Of a stretch of 64,000 nucleotides of DNA, positions 13,601 through 22,316 are shown piece after piece; the first letter of the stretch is position 1; each line of letters begins with the position of its first letter. Below the pieces are notes generated by a model. The model was not told the origin of the DNA and did not search any database. It worked only from the letters and a program-made list of their open reading frames with translations. Source of the DNA: Mytilus edulis (lineage: Eukaryota > Mollusca > Bivalvia > Mytilida > Mytilidae); the NCBI RefSeq assembly GCF_963676685.1, contig NC_092348.1:24713386-24777385 (forward strand), in the 5' to 3' direction. Position numbers and translations under genes: made by a program.

Positions 13601-16600
13601 AAACTGACAATACTAGTGAATTAAGATTGGAGTCGTCTGCTCCCGAACGAGCAGGGTTCGATCTCACAACCCGAGTTTTACTGGCTAGTGATTAAAATAG
13701 TAACTACTTAGACCACTCGGCCACCGCGGCCCCAATACCAAATCAAAGCAAGCGCAAAAATTTGAAAGAACTTGAGTTAAAATTAGCCCAAAATGGCACA
13801 CTTATTCTATTATCTAAAAACAGCACTAATTACATACATACCAGCTCTACTTCACATGCAAGATGTTTGAAGTTAAATATATCTATGGTAATGAAACATT
13901 TCATAGTGACTTACTTAATATGGTTTATTTTGGAAAGAAGTGTGATGCATAAATATCATAGATATTAAAATTCAGTTTGTGTTCAAATTATATATTTCAT
14001 ATGAGTATTAGTGTACTATGGTGAGGATATACTAATATTATGATACATATGTTTTATATTAATTTGATGTTAAAAGTACTTAAATAATCACTATCGACAA
14101 GAGATTGTTTTGTTTATATATAGAATAAGAAACAATTACAACTAACTTTAAGAAATATATGCTTTATAGCTTTCAATGATTAGATTCTGACGGGATTTAT
14201 AACATTCCTTTACTAAAATCGCCGTTACATTTAATTTAGAAATTATAGAGGAACAAAGGTTCAGCTACCCAGGGCAAAGTTGGTCTAGTTTTATTTGACT
14301 ATTGCCTTTGATAAATAGCTACTTCATATTATAGTGCTTGTATATGTTATGCTTTAATTTAGGAGATTGTTTTGTTTATATATAGAATAAGAAACAATTA
14401 CAACTAACTTTAAGAAATATATGCTTTATAGCTTTCAATGATTAGATTCTGACGGGATTTATAACATTCCTTTACTAAAATCGCCGTTACATTTATTTTA
14501 GAAATTATAGAGGAACAAAGGTTCAGCTACCCAGGGCAAAGTTGGTCTAGTTTTATTTGACTATTGCCTTTGATAAATAGCTACTTCATATTATAGTGCT
14601 TGTATATGTTATGCTTTAATTTAGGATTGAGACTATTCAACGAATGCAAAGTCTAGTTTTAATGTTAGTTGAATGGCAGTGGATAAGTGCATTTCCATCA
14701 TAGTAAAGCTCATAAGATAGATATAATAGTAATAGATAAGGCCAAATAAAAAAGTATATGCGTTAACTGCATGTTCCTCTACCTACTTCAATTGCTATCC
14801 CCTGTCCTAAAATTGTTTTTGACCATTTTTGATTAAGCACTGTTAAAGTCGTCATTTTGTTCCAATAGACTCAATGCCAAAAAAAAAACTAACAAAATTC
14901 CTACCTACCTCCGCTTTTTTCAGCATGTGACAGTAAATGTACATTCTTTTGTTTGGCCTAATGTTTGTTCTACATAACACATACCACAAATATATGTTTG
15001 TTTTGTTTTGTTTTTAGTACTAAAACATGTCTGTGTATTCTTATATTTGTAGATGTCGTGCAGCCGCCAACATCAGGTAATTGTAAACCTGGCTGGGAGT
15101 ATCTTTATACTGGTGTATCTCACCACTGTTACTATTTTAGTTCAAACACATTGTCATGGGATAGCGCTGAGGTAACTAATATATATTCCATATTTGTTAA
15201 ATAAATATATTCAGAACGACATTATTTATGCAATAATATTCAAGTCCGTTCCTGAAAACTATGTTGACTATTTGTCATATGTGTTTTTGTGTTAAGCATC
15301 ATTGTTGTTGGGATGTACATGTACCCGGCCACATCCACTTGTATCTGTAGTATTTGTATTTTTTATCCATCTGATGAGTTAATCCTTCTTTCACTGATTT
15401 TAATAGTTCATTCATATGTTGTACTGTTACACCACTGTCCTAGGTTAGGGGAGGGTTGGGATCCGGCTAACACTTAATAATAGGATCAAACATTATCAAA
15501 TAACCCATGGGTCAAACTATTAATGAAAGAACACGTATATGGAATCATATTTTACAAGTTTGAGGGGTACATATTCAATGAAATAACTGATAAAACTAAT
15601 GTATGGCAACGCCCTATATAAATATAACTAAATCGCAACATACTGACATGTATTTTATGAATTTGGCGCCAACCTATAGAACTTGAAATTGAAATTGTAA
15701 TATCGTATCTATTCTAGTCATGGTGCAGAAGTCACGGTGCAAGACTTGCAGTAATAAAAAGTTCTACTGAAAGTCGAATGCTAGCGTCAAAAGCCGAGAG
15801 AAGTCATACATCACACGGTAAGAAAAAGAACCAATTACAATGCTAGCGTCACAAGCCGAGAAAAGTCATACTTCACATGGTAAGAATAAAAAACAATTAC
15901 AATGCTAGCAACACATGCCGGGAAAAGTCATTCTTCACATGGTAAGAATAAAAACCAATTTCAATTGCTATCATCACAAGCATTGAAAGGTCATTCTTCA
16001 AACGGTAAAAATAAGAACAAAAATAGTCTGACTGCAATGCAAGTCCTTTGTTCAAGCTTCTCTTACAAGAGTCTGACAATATCCCTCTTATATACTGTAA
16101 ACCACTTATTTCGCGTGTAGCCTTTACTATCCAAATTCGCGGCGATTTGATTTCGTGATTCAAATTAAATGTATGAAGATTCAGGTTTTAAATTTTCTCG
16201 ACGATATCTCTTTGAGTCATTTTTCTTCTCGCTAAAGTTACACAAAAAAAATCTTTTTTTTTACATGTTATGACCATTCATTGAACATTTTTCTTTCAGT
16301 GACGATTGCATGAAACTATCGCTTTTGTAATTTACTTCTAAATGTTTGAAATAATTACAATTTCGATTGTAGCATTCATAAATGGAATTCCTTTTTAAAA
16401 ACAAGGCTGTATTTGAAATGATTTTCTTTCATCAGGATGGTGGGTTGGTGCGACAGATAGAAAAAGGGAAGGTCATTGGGAGTGGACAAACGGGGAATCA
16501 GTGACACATTATACTGACAACTGGCATTACGGAGAACCAAGTAGCAAATATCACGACGAAAACTGTATGGAACTAAAACAGCAATTTGGTTGGCAGTGGA

Positions 16601-16647
16601 ATGATGAAACATGCAGTACTGAGCATTTGTTTATTTGTAAACATTAA
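1697..16647 (+). CDS. Ly6/uPAR-like + EGF + C-type lectin domain protein (5' end not found)
   Basis: Spliced model with exons 1697-1785, 2893-2964, 4499-4688, 6653-6744, 7886-7966, 8790-8874, 10589-10690, 12666-12773, 15053-15171, 15718-15817 and 16436-16647 (stop TAA at 16645). All boundaries are GT-AG and every junction keeps frame. The model gives about 415 residues without a start: two cysteine-rich Ly6/uPAR-like (LU) domains ending CCHSDICN and CCDWDLCN, two EGF domains, then a C-type lectin domain. The modules are bounded by phase-1 introns, as expected for shuffled extracellular domains, so the protein is probably secreted and binds glycans or pathogens (inference). The first exon found begins in phase 1, so a signal-peptide exon must lie further 5'. 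Three exons have tandemly duplicated 3' ends. Candidate linker microexons at 10024, 11317 and 11432 also fit the frame but are not included. Domain identity is secure; exact joins and isoforms need transcripts. Confidence 0.75.
2447..2830. repeat. interspersed repeat family B, split by a MITE
   Basis: This copy begins 'agatgtggtatgac' and continues with 'aaatgacacagaaattaac' and 'ataggccacc'. Related copies lie at 5015-5190, 21145-21390, 24530-24760, 28075-28215, 33318-33600, 42330-42530 (inverted) and 60450-60560. It is interrupted at 2549-2754 and resumes with 'gtcagctataaaaggcccc'. Confidence 0.8.
2549..2754. mobile_element. 206-bp MITE with TA target duplication
   Basis: The element begins CTGTAAATTCAGAAA and ends with the inverse, TTTCTGAATTTACAG. 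It is flanked by TA on both sides (2547-2548 and 2755-2756). Removing the element and one TA restores the expected family-B sequence 'accacatagtcagct', which defines the insertion precisely. The TA duplication and lack of coding capacity point to a Tc1/mariner-type non-autonomous element. Confidence 0.8.
3295..3500. repeat. interspersed repeat family E copy
   Basis: The sequence 'aaactgacaacgcc' followed by 'gggtgatttcacgtgctcc' matches the layout of copies at 9590-9770 and 26220-26530. The minus-strand 66-codon open frame across it is a by-product. Confidence 0.7.
3852..4267. mobile_element. fold-back MITE, about 416 bp
   Basis: The terminal inverted repeats are ACAGCTACTTTTGCATAGGT at the left and ACCTATGCAAAAGTAGCTGT at the right, a perfect 20-bp match. 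Internal sequence is AT-rich with further inverted similarity around 'gtactgaaaatatac' and 'aaattattgtaatatt'. No open frame is seen. It lies in the intron between exons B and C of the lectin gene. Confidence 0.8.
4591..5015 (+). repeat. 142-bp tandem triplication of the exon C 3' end and donor
   Basis: Units start at 4591, 4733 and 4875 with an exact 142-bp period. Each holds the last third of exon C (GERD..CNQC..SDICN..SLCG), its 5' splice region and about 50 bp of intron. Unit 1 ends ACAACAG|gtaatt and is the donor used in the model. Unit 2 has a weaker 'acatgtgatt' and Cys to Tyr in CNQCYHSD. Unit 3 keeps the cysteines and ends GGAAAG|gtatgt, which is phase 0, unlike unit 1. All copies remain open in the exon frame. 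Confidence 0.9.
5015..5190. repeat. interspersed repeat family B copy
   Basis: The sequence 'agatgtggtatgagtgac' followed by 'aactctccgtcc' and 'aaacacgaatcattggct' matches the family-B layout seen at 21145 and 33318. Confidence 0.7.
5180..5560. repeat. interspersed repeat family C copy
   Basis: This is the same order of blocks as at 430-1050: 'ggcaacagtagtatacc', 'aaactgagggaaacgcat', 'aacgacacaacagaaacac', then 'caatggccatc'. Confidence 0.75.
5535..5665 (-). repeat. interspersed repeat family A copy (inverted)
   Basis: The inverted form is visible as 'cagacgtgcgcttcgtccac' followed by 'gtgacgctcag' and 'acaaagttgaagagca'. It is somewhat diverged. Confidence 0.75.
6305..6490. repeat. interspersed repeat family D copy
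   Basis: The sequence 'gctagctataaaacca' followed by 'ccattttctacatcagaaaa', 'ttcgtttgatgtgtttg' and a 'gagcttccgtttagaatttt' end recurs at 7140, 19258, 38210, 39030 and 44985. Confidence 0.75.
7140..7290. repeat. interspersed repeat family D copy
   Basis: The sequence 'aatgcccgtaccaagtcaag' then 'aatatgacagttgta' and 'gtgtttgagctttcga' matches the copies listed at 6305. Confidence 0.7.
8090..8560. repeat. interspersed repeat family F copy
   Basis: The sequence 'gccaccaatgggtcttcag' followed by 'cagctggcccccaaacaaaa' and 'ttcggcggggttaaacatg' matches 37490-37770, with a further inverted relative near 28950-29110. The 62-codon open frame at 8281 belongs to the repeat. Confidence 0.7.
9590..9770. 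repeat. interspersed repeat family E copy
   Basis: The sequence 'accaagcaacacgaacgcca' followed by 'gttgatctcatgttctag' and 'ccacacgtgacacccttcg' is a diverged copy of the element best preserved at 26220-26530. Confidence 0.6.
10024..10035 (+). other. candidate 12-nt linker microexon
   Basis: A perfect acceptor (tttgtttcag) precedes TGCAAGTTAACC, which is followed by the donor gtaagt. Inserted between LU module 2 and EGF1 it is phase 1-1 and would add V-Q-V-N while keeping frame. The short length leaves open that the match is by chance. Confidence 0.35.
10589..10690 (+). other. EGF domain 1 exon
   Basis: The exon encodes CSPNPCQHGKCVNNIAGYTC, then ACLQGFTGLTCST, with all six cysteines and the G-F-T-G-L-T-C ending of an EGF domain. 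It is a phase 1-1 exon of 102 nt, flanked by 'aatag' and 'gtaagt'. It lacks the Asp/Asn calcium-binding signature ahead of the first cysteine that defines cbEGF. Confidence 0.85.
10928..10951. repeat. (AT)n microsatellite
   Basis: A pure alternating AT run of about 24 bp lies in the intron after the EGF1 exon. Confidence 0.9.
11317..11331 (+). other. candidate 15-nt linker microexon
   Basis: A pyrimidine-rich acceptor ending 'attttacag' precedes GTGTTGTTGTCGATC and the donor gtaagt. It is phase 1-1 and would encode R-V-V-V-D after EGF1. The wording resembles the start of the lectin exon (D-V-V-Q). Confidence 0.35.
11432..11446 (+). other. candidate 15-nt linker microexon
   Basis: 'attctactag' precedes TAGATCACATCCATT and then gtaagt. 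It is phase 1-1 and would encode about L-D-H-I-H. The acceptor is weaker than those at 10024 and 11317. Confidence 0.25.
11787..11869 (+). pseudogene. broken EGF exon
   Basis: After a good acceptor (ataatttag) the sequence encodes CTPNPCVYGTCTNNLNGYTW, then VCNKQS and TAA at 11867. It is clearly a copy of the EGF1 exon. The fifth cysteine codon has become TGG (Trp), the frame stops, and no donor follows at the equivalent place. Including it would truncate the protein before the lectin domain, so it is presumably skipped. Confidence 0.75.
12666..12773 (+). other. EGF domain 2 exon
   Basis: The exon encodes CNPNPCRNGGHCSNGFSGFY, then CSCTQQWTGTTCNVA, with six cysteines in EGF spacing and the W-T-G-T-T-C ending. 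It is phase 1-1, 108 nt, with a strong gtaagt donor. It splices in frame to the lectin exon at 15053. Confidence 0.85.
13487..13735 (-). mobile_element. tRNA-derived SINE
   Basis: On the minus strand it starts with a Ser/Leu-tRNA-like head (GCGGTGGCCGAGTGGTCTAA, an A box). A B-box-like GATCGAACC follows about 65 nt later. Then comes a central block containing GGTTTTCTCCAGGCACTCC and a tail with AGTGGCGTTAAAAAAAA. This order of tRNA head, conserved core and A-rich tail is a SINE. It lies in the intron between EGF2 and the lectin domain, antisense to the gene. Confidence 0.85.
14101..14624 (+). repeat. 262-bp perfect tandem duplication
   Basis: Copies at 14101-14362 and 14363-14624 are almost identical (one visible difference, aatttag against attttag). 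They abut exactly at 'ttaatttag', with no flanking repeat. The near identity means a very recent duplication, or possibly an assembly artefact. It is intronic. Confidence 0.92.
15053..16647 (+). other. C-type lectin domain (three exons)
   Basis: Exon 1 (15053-15171) encodes CKPGWEYLYTGVSHHCYYFS and ends SWDSAE. Exon 2 (15718-15817) encodes WCRSHGARLAVIKSSTESRM and ends HTSH. Exon 3 (16436-16647) encodes WWVGATDRKREGHWEWTNGE, then GEPSSKYHDENC, WQWNDETC and FICKH. The six-cysteine long-form fold, WVG, WEW and WND signatures are all present. The sugar-site tripeptide is EPS rather than EPN or QPD, and ENC replaces the usual EDC, so Ca-dependent mannose-type binding cannot be assumed. The domain ends the protein. 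Confidence 0.9.
15777..16024 (+). repeat. 62-bp tandem quadruplication of a lectin exon 3' end
   Basis: Units start at 15777, 15839, 15901 and 15963. Each carries the last 41 nt of lectin exon 2 (M-L-A-S-K-A-E-R-S-H-T-S-H), its donor (ACG|gtaag or ATG|gtaag) and 20 nt of intron. Unit 4 is the most diverged. Unit 1 is the in-frame donor. The period is not a multiple of three and reading past unit 1 meets a stop inside unit 2, so downstream donors would truncate the domain. Confidence 0.92.
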
Positions 16648-16782
16648 AATGTTTCCCTCTTTTTCCCTTACAAGATTTCTTTATATCTTTTCGATGAAAC
16701 ATGAAGAAATCAACACTTGTTTTTTTGTAAACATTAAAATCTTCCCTCTGTTTCCTTACCAGATTTCCTTATAACTTCTCTC
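16603..16782 (+). repeat. 90-bp tandem duplication of the lectin 3' end
   Basis: The terminal coding sequence from 'gatgaaacatg' through the stop and 35 nt of 3' UTR (16603-16692) is repeated in diverged form at 16693-16782. The second copy lies in the 3' UTR and would be untranslated. Confidence 0.85.
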
Positions 16783-18554
16783 CGTTGTATGTACTTTTAT
16801 GCATTCAATTCCATTTATTTTGAATGTTTTAACGACAGTATGTTAGTAACGGTAATTACCTACAAACATTATATATAAATTGTACAACTTAAATCAAGGG
16901 TCTTGATTATATAAAACGCATGAAAACTAGAATCAACTACTTATCAAAATACACATACTACAATAGGAGCATAAATAACGCACAAACGCAGCGATTAACT
17001 AAATTATTTCATTAAATGAGAAACATGGAGTTGTCTCTGCTTGACTCTTTCTTAAAAAAAATATGGCATTTTTCCTTACTGGAAAAGGTAGGTTAAAACA
17101 CATTTAATGACAATAATATCCGAGTTTATTCAACGTTTTGTATGTGAGCAAATAACTAAAGCCAGCTATCGTTGTCCTTTTTTGACTGATTTATTATCTC
17201 GTATAAATAACACATTATAAATTTAAATCAGTGCAAACAGAAGGAACAAATATTAATTTTACGCAGGAGGAAAATGCACACTAGTTTCACCTCCGCTCAA
17301 AACATATATAATATTTCTATAATTTTTATTCACATATAAGGTTGATACTTGCATGGAGTTCTTCAATTTTGTTTTTGTAACGCATACGTGATAAATCACC
17401 CATATTCGTCTAATGAATTATGACGCTTACTTAAATTTTGACAATTCTCTTGGGTGGATATTTCTCAATAACTTTGATTAGTACTCTTTATTACAAACTT
17501 TTATTTGAGTTCTGTCTTGTCATTTGACAGAAAGTAAGAATTTTTTGTTAAGAAATGCAAAAATAAATGTGCATTTAAACCGACGAGACGATCTGAGTCG
17601 CGGCCTTGCATGTGTTTTTAAAAGGATTTACTATATAGATCTAAATTGACCATGGATCAGCGTATCTGAGTACATATCCTTAACATGTCATGATCTTTGT
17701 TATTGATATCATGTAAGACAAATGGCAAAGAACTAACCACATGTTAACGTGGAATGTGTTAACATGGAAGTTTGACGTCCTTGTACAAGCATCCATATAA
17801 AAAAAACTAAAATTTATTTTGACCTGATTGACCCATCATTGTTGTAATACATATAAAGTATGAAAAAGGAACTACAAACCTTCATCCTATTTCAATTTGA
17901 AAAATGTAAAAATATAAAGGGGAAAAAGTTTCATAACTTTGTGTATGGTGGTATATGAGTGTCTTTCGCCATCTTGGATTGTAAAATCATAGAATCTAAG
18001 GTCCAAATTTTCAATCAAGTTAGCAAAATTTGATGCAGGAAAGCAGATAACTTATGTGAATTGCATTTTAAAAAGAAAGATTGATAATATTATAACTAAG
18101 AAATATTAATACTTTTATAAGTGTAGATTTTTTGGCTTAATTTTTTATATTTTTAAATAGGCATTTTAAGGGGAGGTGACTGTAAAATAGTGCATTTTCT
18201 GACTGATTATACATGGAATTTTGCTATTTTGTATTTTAGCCGGGGAAAAAACGCACGGTGACCCTATCTTTTCTTTTTGTTATCTCGTCATTTTCAAAAA
18301 GATATCTTCTTGTATTTTATTTTACAATTCTATCATTTAGTTTAGATTATAATCACATAATGATGTTTTTTTCCTGTATACTCCATACAATATGTATCAT
18401 TTTGTCACAACCTGTTGCGCGATGACCTATAATTTCCTTCAGACACTTGTTAATAAAAATGATAATCAAAAAAGCTAGAGCATTAAATTCCACACCTTTA
18501 TTTTGATGATAATTTTTCTGATTCCATTATCAATCCAGACTTTTCTGTTTGGCT
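16783..18554. other. intergenic, nothing recognised
   Basis: This AT-rich sequence follows the lectin gene. I see no gene, no recurrent family and no strong inverted repeat. The lectin gene's polyadenylation site is probably in its first few hundred bases, but no single AATAAA stands out. Confidence 0.5.
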
Positions 18555-18830
18555 TCCATACATATATTCTCCAGAACTAGAAATAAATTTAACAGCAGAC
18601 ACAGCTTTCTCTGCCTTATTTTTTAGATGTATACCTCGAATTTGACATTAACGGTCATCTCAGTATCAGAATCTATGACAAACAAAACGATTTTAATTTT
18701 GAAAAGATCAACTTACCCTACACCAGTAGCAATATACCAACTTTACCTGAATATGATTTATACACTTCACAACTCATTCGGTACTCATGAGCTTGCAGCT
18801 ACCACTCAAGCTTTTAAAAATAAATATCAT
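18555..18830 (+). pseudogene. retroelement protein remnant
   Basis: A stretch encoding P-E-L-E-I-N precedes, after one frameshift at the T-run near 18620, the segment VYLEFDINGHLSIRIYDKQN, then INLPYTSSNIPTLPEYDLYT and SQLIRYS-stop. This matches a sequence style I know from the C-terminal part of metazoan retroelement polyproteins (Y-D-K-R-D-D-F-N-F, S-S-N-I-P, S-Q-L-I-R-Y). It is broken by a frameshift and a stop at about 18785. The exact retroelement class is not assigned. Confidence 0.65.
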
Positions 18831-19257
18831 TGGACGAAACCAATACCTTGTTGATAAATATTACGTATCAACTTCACAAACAATACACTATGGTCTCGAA
18901 TTGTAGATTCTAGGTACTGACGTTGTTTATCATCTTAATAACGTGTTATAGTATTATTTTATTTGCCTTGGAAAACTATTACTGATCAGTCTATACTTGG
19001 TAATATCCATTTGTACTTATACATCCCGTTGTAGCACTATGGTAAATTTGTGTATTCTTGTCTTTCTGGTTTTTTTTTAATATGCTTTGTCTGTATAACT
19101 TTTTGATTTTCGTTGTTGACATATTTGTTTGTGTTTTTTGTGCTTAAGATAATAACACAATTATGGCTGCTGTTACCCTATTTTTGACATTTTTTTTATC
19201 TATAACGTCTGTTTGATTTATTCACACATTGTTGGCAATATACTGGATTTTATGCGG

Positions 19258-19460
19258 CCGTCATACAAGTGAGATGTTTGGTTACCTATAATTCCAAGTT
19301 TAATCCACCATTTTTACAATTAGAAAAAGTCTGTACCAATTTAGGAATATGACAGTTGTGATCTATTCGTTTGATGTGTTTGAGCTTTTGACTTTACCAT
19401 TCACTTAGGAACTTTCCATTTAGAATTTTCCTCAGAGTTAGGTATTTTTGTTATCTTGCT
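19258..19460. repeat. interspersed repeat family D copy
   Basis: The sequence 'gtcatacaagtgagatgttt' followed by 'ccaagtttaatccaccattt', 'gtttgatgtgtttgagctt' and 'actttccatttagaatttt' matches the copies at 6305 and 39030. Confidence 0.8.
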
Positions 19461-20099
19461 TTCTACATATCATTGTTGTAGTTATCAAAACATTGCATAT
19501 ATCGGCATTTTGACAAAAAAAGGCTTGATCCGTCCTTATAACTTCGAACTGAACTTAATATCACCGACGCCATAATATTTGACCCAACTAACGTTATCTA
19601 GTCAGGTGAAACACACAAAAAATACAATTTAATGAATCAGCATATTCATATTCTCTGATCGAGATGCTATGATCTCTTTTTCAATTGATTTTCAACGCCC
19701 ACCGGCCAAAATGCTTCATCTTGTTACTTGCCGCTGACATTTTACAGACGTTATACGAAGAAAGGAAGACAAAAGAATGTATACGGTGAGGAATGTGTTT
19801 TAATGGTTATCCTTTGTTGATGTGGTTCAAAAGTGTTTATCTTTTCTCGTTTTTATATTATAGATTAGACCATCGGCTTTCCTGTTTCAGTTGTTATACA
19901 CTAGTCGATTTTACCACCTCTTATAACACACCAAACGAATGAAAACCATTTTTCATTTTCCTGACTTGATACAGGCATTTTCTGAAGAAAATTTTAGTCC
20001 TTCTTTATAGTCTGTTTAGTTAATTTCTACCGTGTATTGACACTCATGAATTTAAGTCTTACTGTGTTGTATTCATTTACTAGCACTGAGTATATAACA

Positions 20100-20160
20100 C
20101 TGCTGATGGACTGTTCATCCCGAGGGTATCATCAGTTCATTAGTCAGTGCTTCGTTAGCA
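20100..20160 (+). repeat. family A head fragment
   Basis: 'ctgatggactgttcatcccg' followed by 'agggtatcatcag' and 'tagtcagtgcttcg' parallels the head of the family-A copy at 40225-40290. Confidence 0.55.
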
Positions 20161-20408
20161 ACATGATTTATAGCATATTTTCTTATCTAACATGTTTAAT
20201 CTGCACATAGCGAACACCTTTATTAAAATGATAAATGATTATTATCTATAACATTTCTAATAAGACCAATGTCATGCATAAGAAAATAAAACATCTCTTG
20301 AACAGAACAATAATCAATGTATAAGAAAATGTAGGAACATGTATTAATGCAACACCACAGAGTAAAAGGATTTCGAATTCTTCCTTCTTCCGGAATAATG
20401 AAAATAGA

Positions 20409-20780
20409 GATTCATTCACAGCAACAAGAATGTAACTATATTTCTCCACTAGATATTACATTGCAATAATTAATAATTAAAATATAGATTCATTCACAGC
20501 ATCAAGAATGTAACTATATTTCTCCACTAGATATTACATTGTAATAATTAATAATGAAAATATAGATTCCAACACAGCAACAAGAATGTAATTATATTTC
20601 TCCACTAGATATTACATTGCAATAATTAATAATGAAAATATAGATTCATTCACAGCATCAAGAATGTAACTATATTTCTCCACTAGATATTAAATTGTAA
20701 TGATTAATAATGAAAATATAGATTCCAACACAGCATTAAGAATGTAACTATATTTCTCTACTAGATATTAAATTGCAATC
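20409..20780 (+). repeat. 78-bp tandem array, about five copies
   Basis: Units start at 20409, 20487, 20565, 20643 and 20721, an exact 78-bp period. Each contains 'aagaatgtaactatatttct' and 'cactagatatta'. Units alternate between 'gattcattcacagc' and 'gattccaacacagc' starts (types 1,1,2,1,2), suggesting a two-unit higher-order duplication. There is no coding capacity. Confidence 0.92.
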
Positions 20781-21144
20781 TTTAAAGCGCGTAAACTGGT
20801 ACCTGGTATACTGGATATTTTACGGAGGGAAACAACCGACAAAGCGCGAAACTTGTCATTTTATAGCTTCAAAAATATCATGTGGAAACAAGTACACATC
20901 GTCCTTCTAAATATTTTGAATAATGTTAAGAAACATGATTTTTTTTCCTGTTTTGCTTCAGTTAAGATTCATACAGCATTTGTACAACTAGACTTCACAA
21001 TTTGATATAACTTATATTGAATATTTTAGATGTGTTCTCCTTGTTGATATTGCAGTTCGTTGACCAGAATTCAGTTAATGCGATCAGTGGAAAAGGTTCC
21101 CTCACTGTTAAATACATCTGTTGAAGAGATTTATATAGAAATAA

Positions 21145-21390
21145 GAAGGTGTGGTATGAGTGCCAATGAGAAAACTCTCCATACAAGTCACAATGTGTAA
21201 AAAGTAAACATTTATAAGTCAAAGTGCGACCTTCAACACGGAGCCGTGGCTCACATTGAATAGCTAAAGTTTAAGTACCCAAAAATGACTATAGTAAAAT
21301 ACATTCAAACCGAACGGTCTAAAATATCGACAACAAGACACGAAAAACACATTCGAACCATATCATCAAACGACACCCACTCAACAACAG
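21145..21390. repeat. interspersed repeat family B copy
   Basis: The sequence 'aggtgtggtatgagtgccaa' then 'tgagaaaactctccat' and 'ttcaacacggagccgtggct' matches the family-B copy at 33318. Confidence 0.8.
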
Positions 21391-21854
21391 GTTTTAAACA
21401 TTGAATTTGCTGAAGGAATTTCAGTTTAAAATTTTCCTCGAATTCGGTATTTTTGTTATACAAGCGTTTTAACAGGCGTCAACCTTCACCCTAACCTGAC
21501 GTAGTAGTTTAACATTACAACATGAAAGGACACATCATAAAGTAGCAATTAAAATGGCTTAACGCAATCGAATAGACATATATACAAAAAAACATACACT
21601 GAACGAATAAATCTAATATATGGAACAATGTGAATACAATATGGGGAAGGAGACGTACAACAATATCAGAAAAACAACGATAACCTTTGACAAAATGGCT
21701 TTACATAAAATAACGGACCCAGATGATATGAAAATTCAGTTTCTGATAAATGATAACATTACTATGCAAATATTCATGCAATAAAAAGTTGTTTTCGTTA
21801 TTCAGATGTAGTTTTTTTTTGCAATTGTTATAGCTATTTTTTTTTAAATTTAAA

Positions 21855-22316
21855 TAGCAATATTAATTTTCATAATTCGAAGGGGCTTCCGGCTCACCAA
21901 TTTGTTTGCAATGCATCAGAGTACCTTTTCCAATACATTTTAGCAAGGTCGTACAGTGTGGCAAAAATGAGGTAAATAATAGAACATAGTAGATAAGAAT
22001 TTTTACATGATTTTTTTCCATGTTTTGCCAACTACTGATAATGTTATGACGGTAAATGTTCATTAAGACGAACGTTCAACAGAAATAGCAATATTAATTT
22101 TCATAATTCGAAGGGGCTTCCGGCTCACCAATTTGTTTGCAGTGCATCAGAGTACCTTTTCCAATACATTTTAGCAAGGTCGTACAATGTGGCAAAAATG
22201 AGGTAAATAATAGAATATAGTAGATAAGAATTTGTACATGAATACGAATACATTGTAGTAAATATAGATATTGCAGCAATCACAAAAGACATAACAACAG
22301 AAAAGGAAACCAAATT
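21855..22316 (+). repeat. 231-bp tandem duplication containing exon A
   Basis: Units start at 21855 and 22086. Both include the full exon-A copy (21883-21971 and 22114-22202) with its acceptor and donor. The first unit ends with a 'tgttttgccaactactgata' block that also occurs at 23860-23935, so the duplication is linked to sequence now about 1.9 kb downstream. Confidence 0.88.

Noticed and set aside
13560-13735. possible tRNA-Ser/Leu gene on the minus strand
   Set aside because: A and B boxes are present, but the arms do not close into a full tRNA and a SINE core and A-rich tail follow.
20409-20780. regularly spaced repeats that could suggest a CRISPR array
   Set aside because: The whole 78-bp unit is repeated with no unique spacers, and the sequence is eukaryotic.
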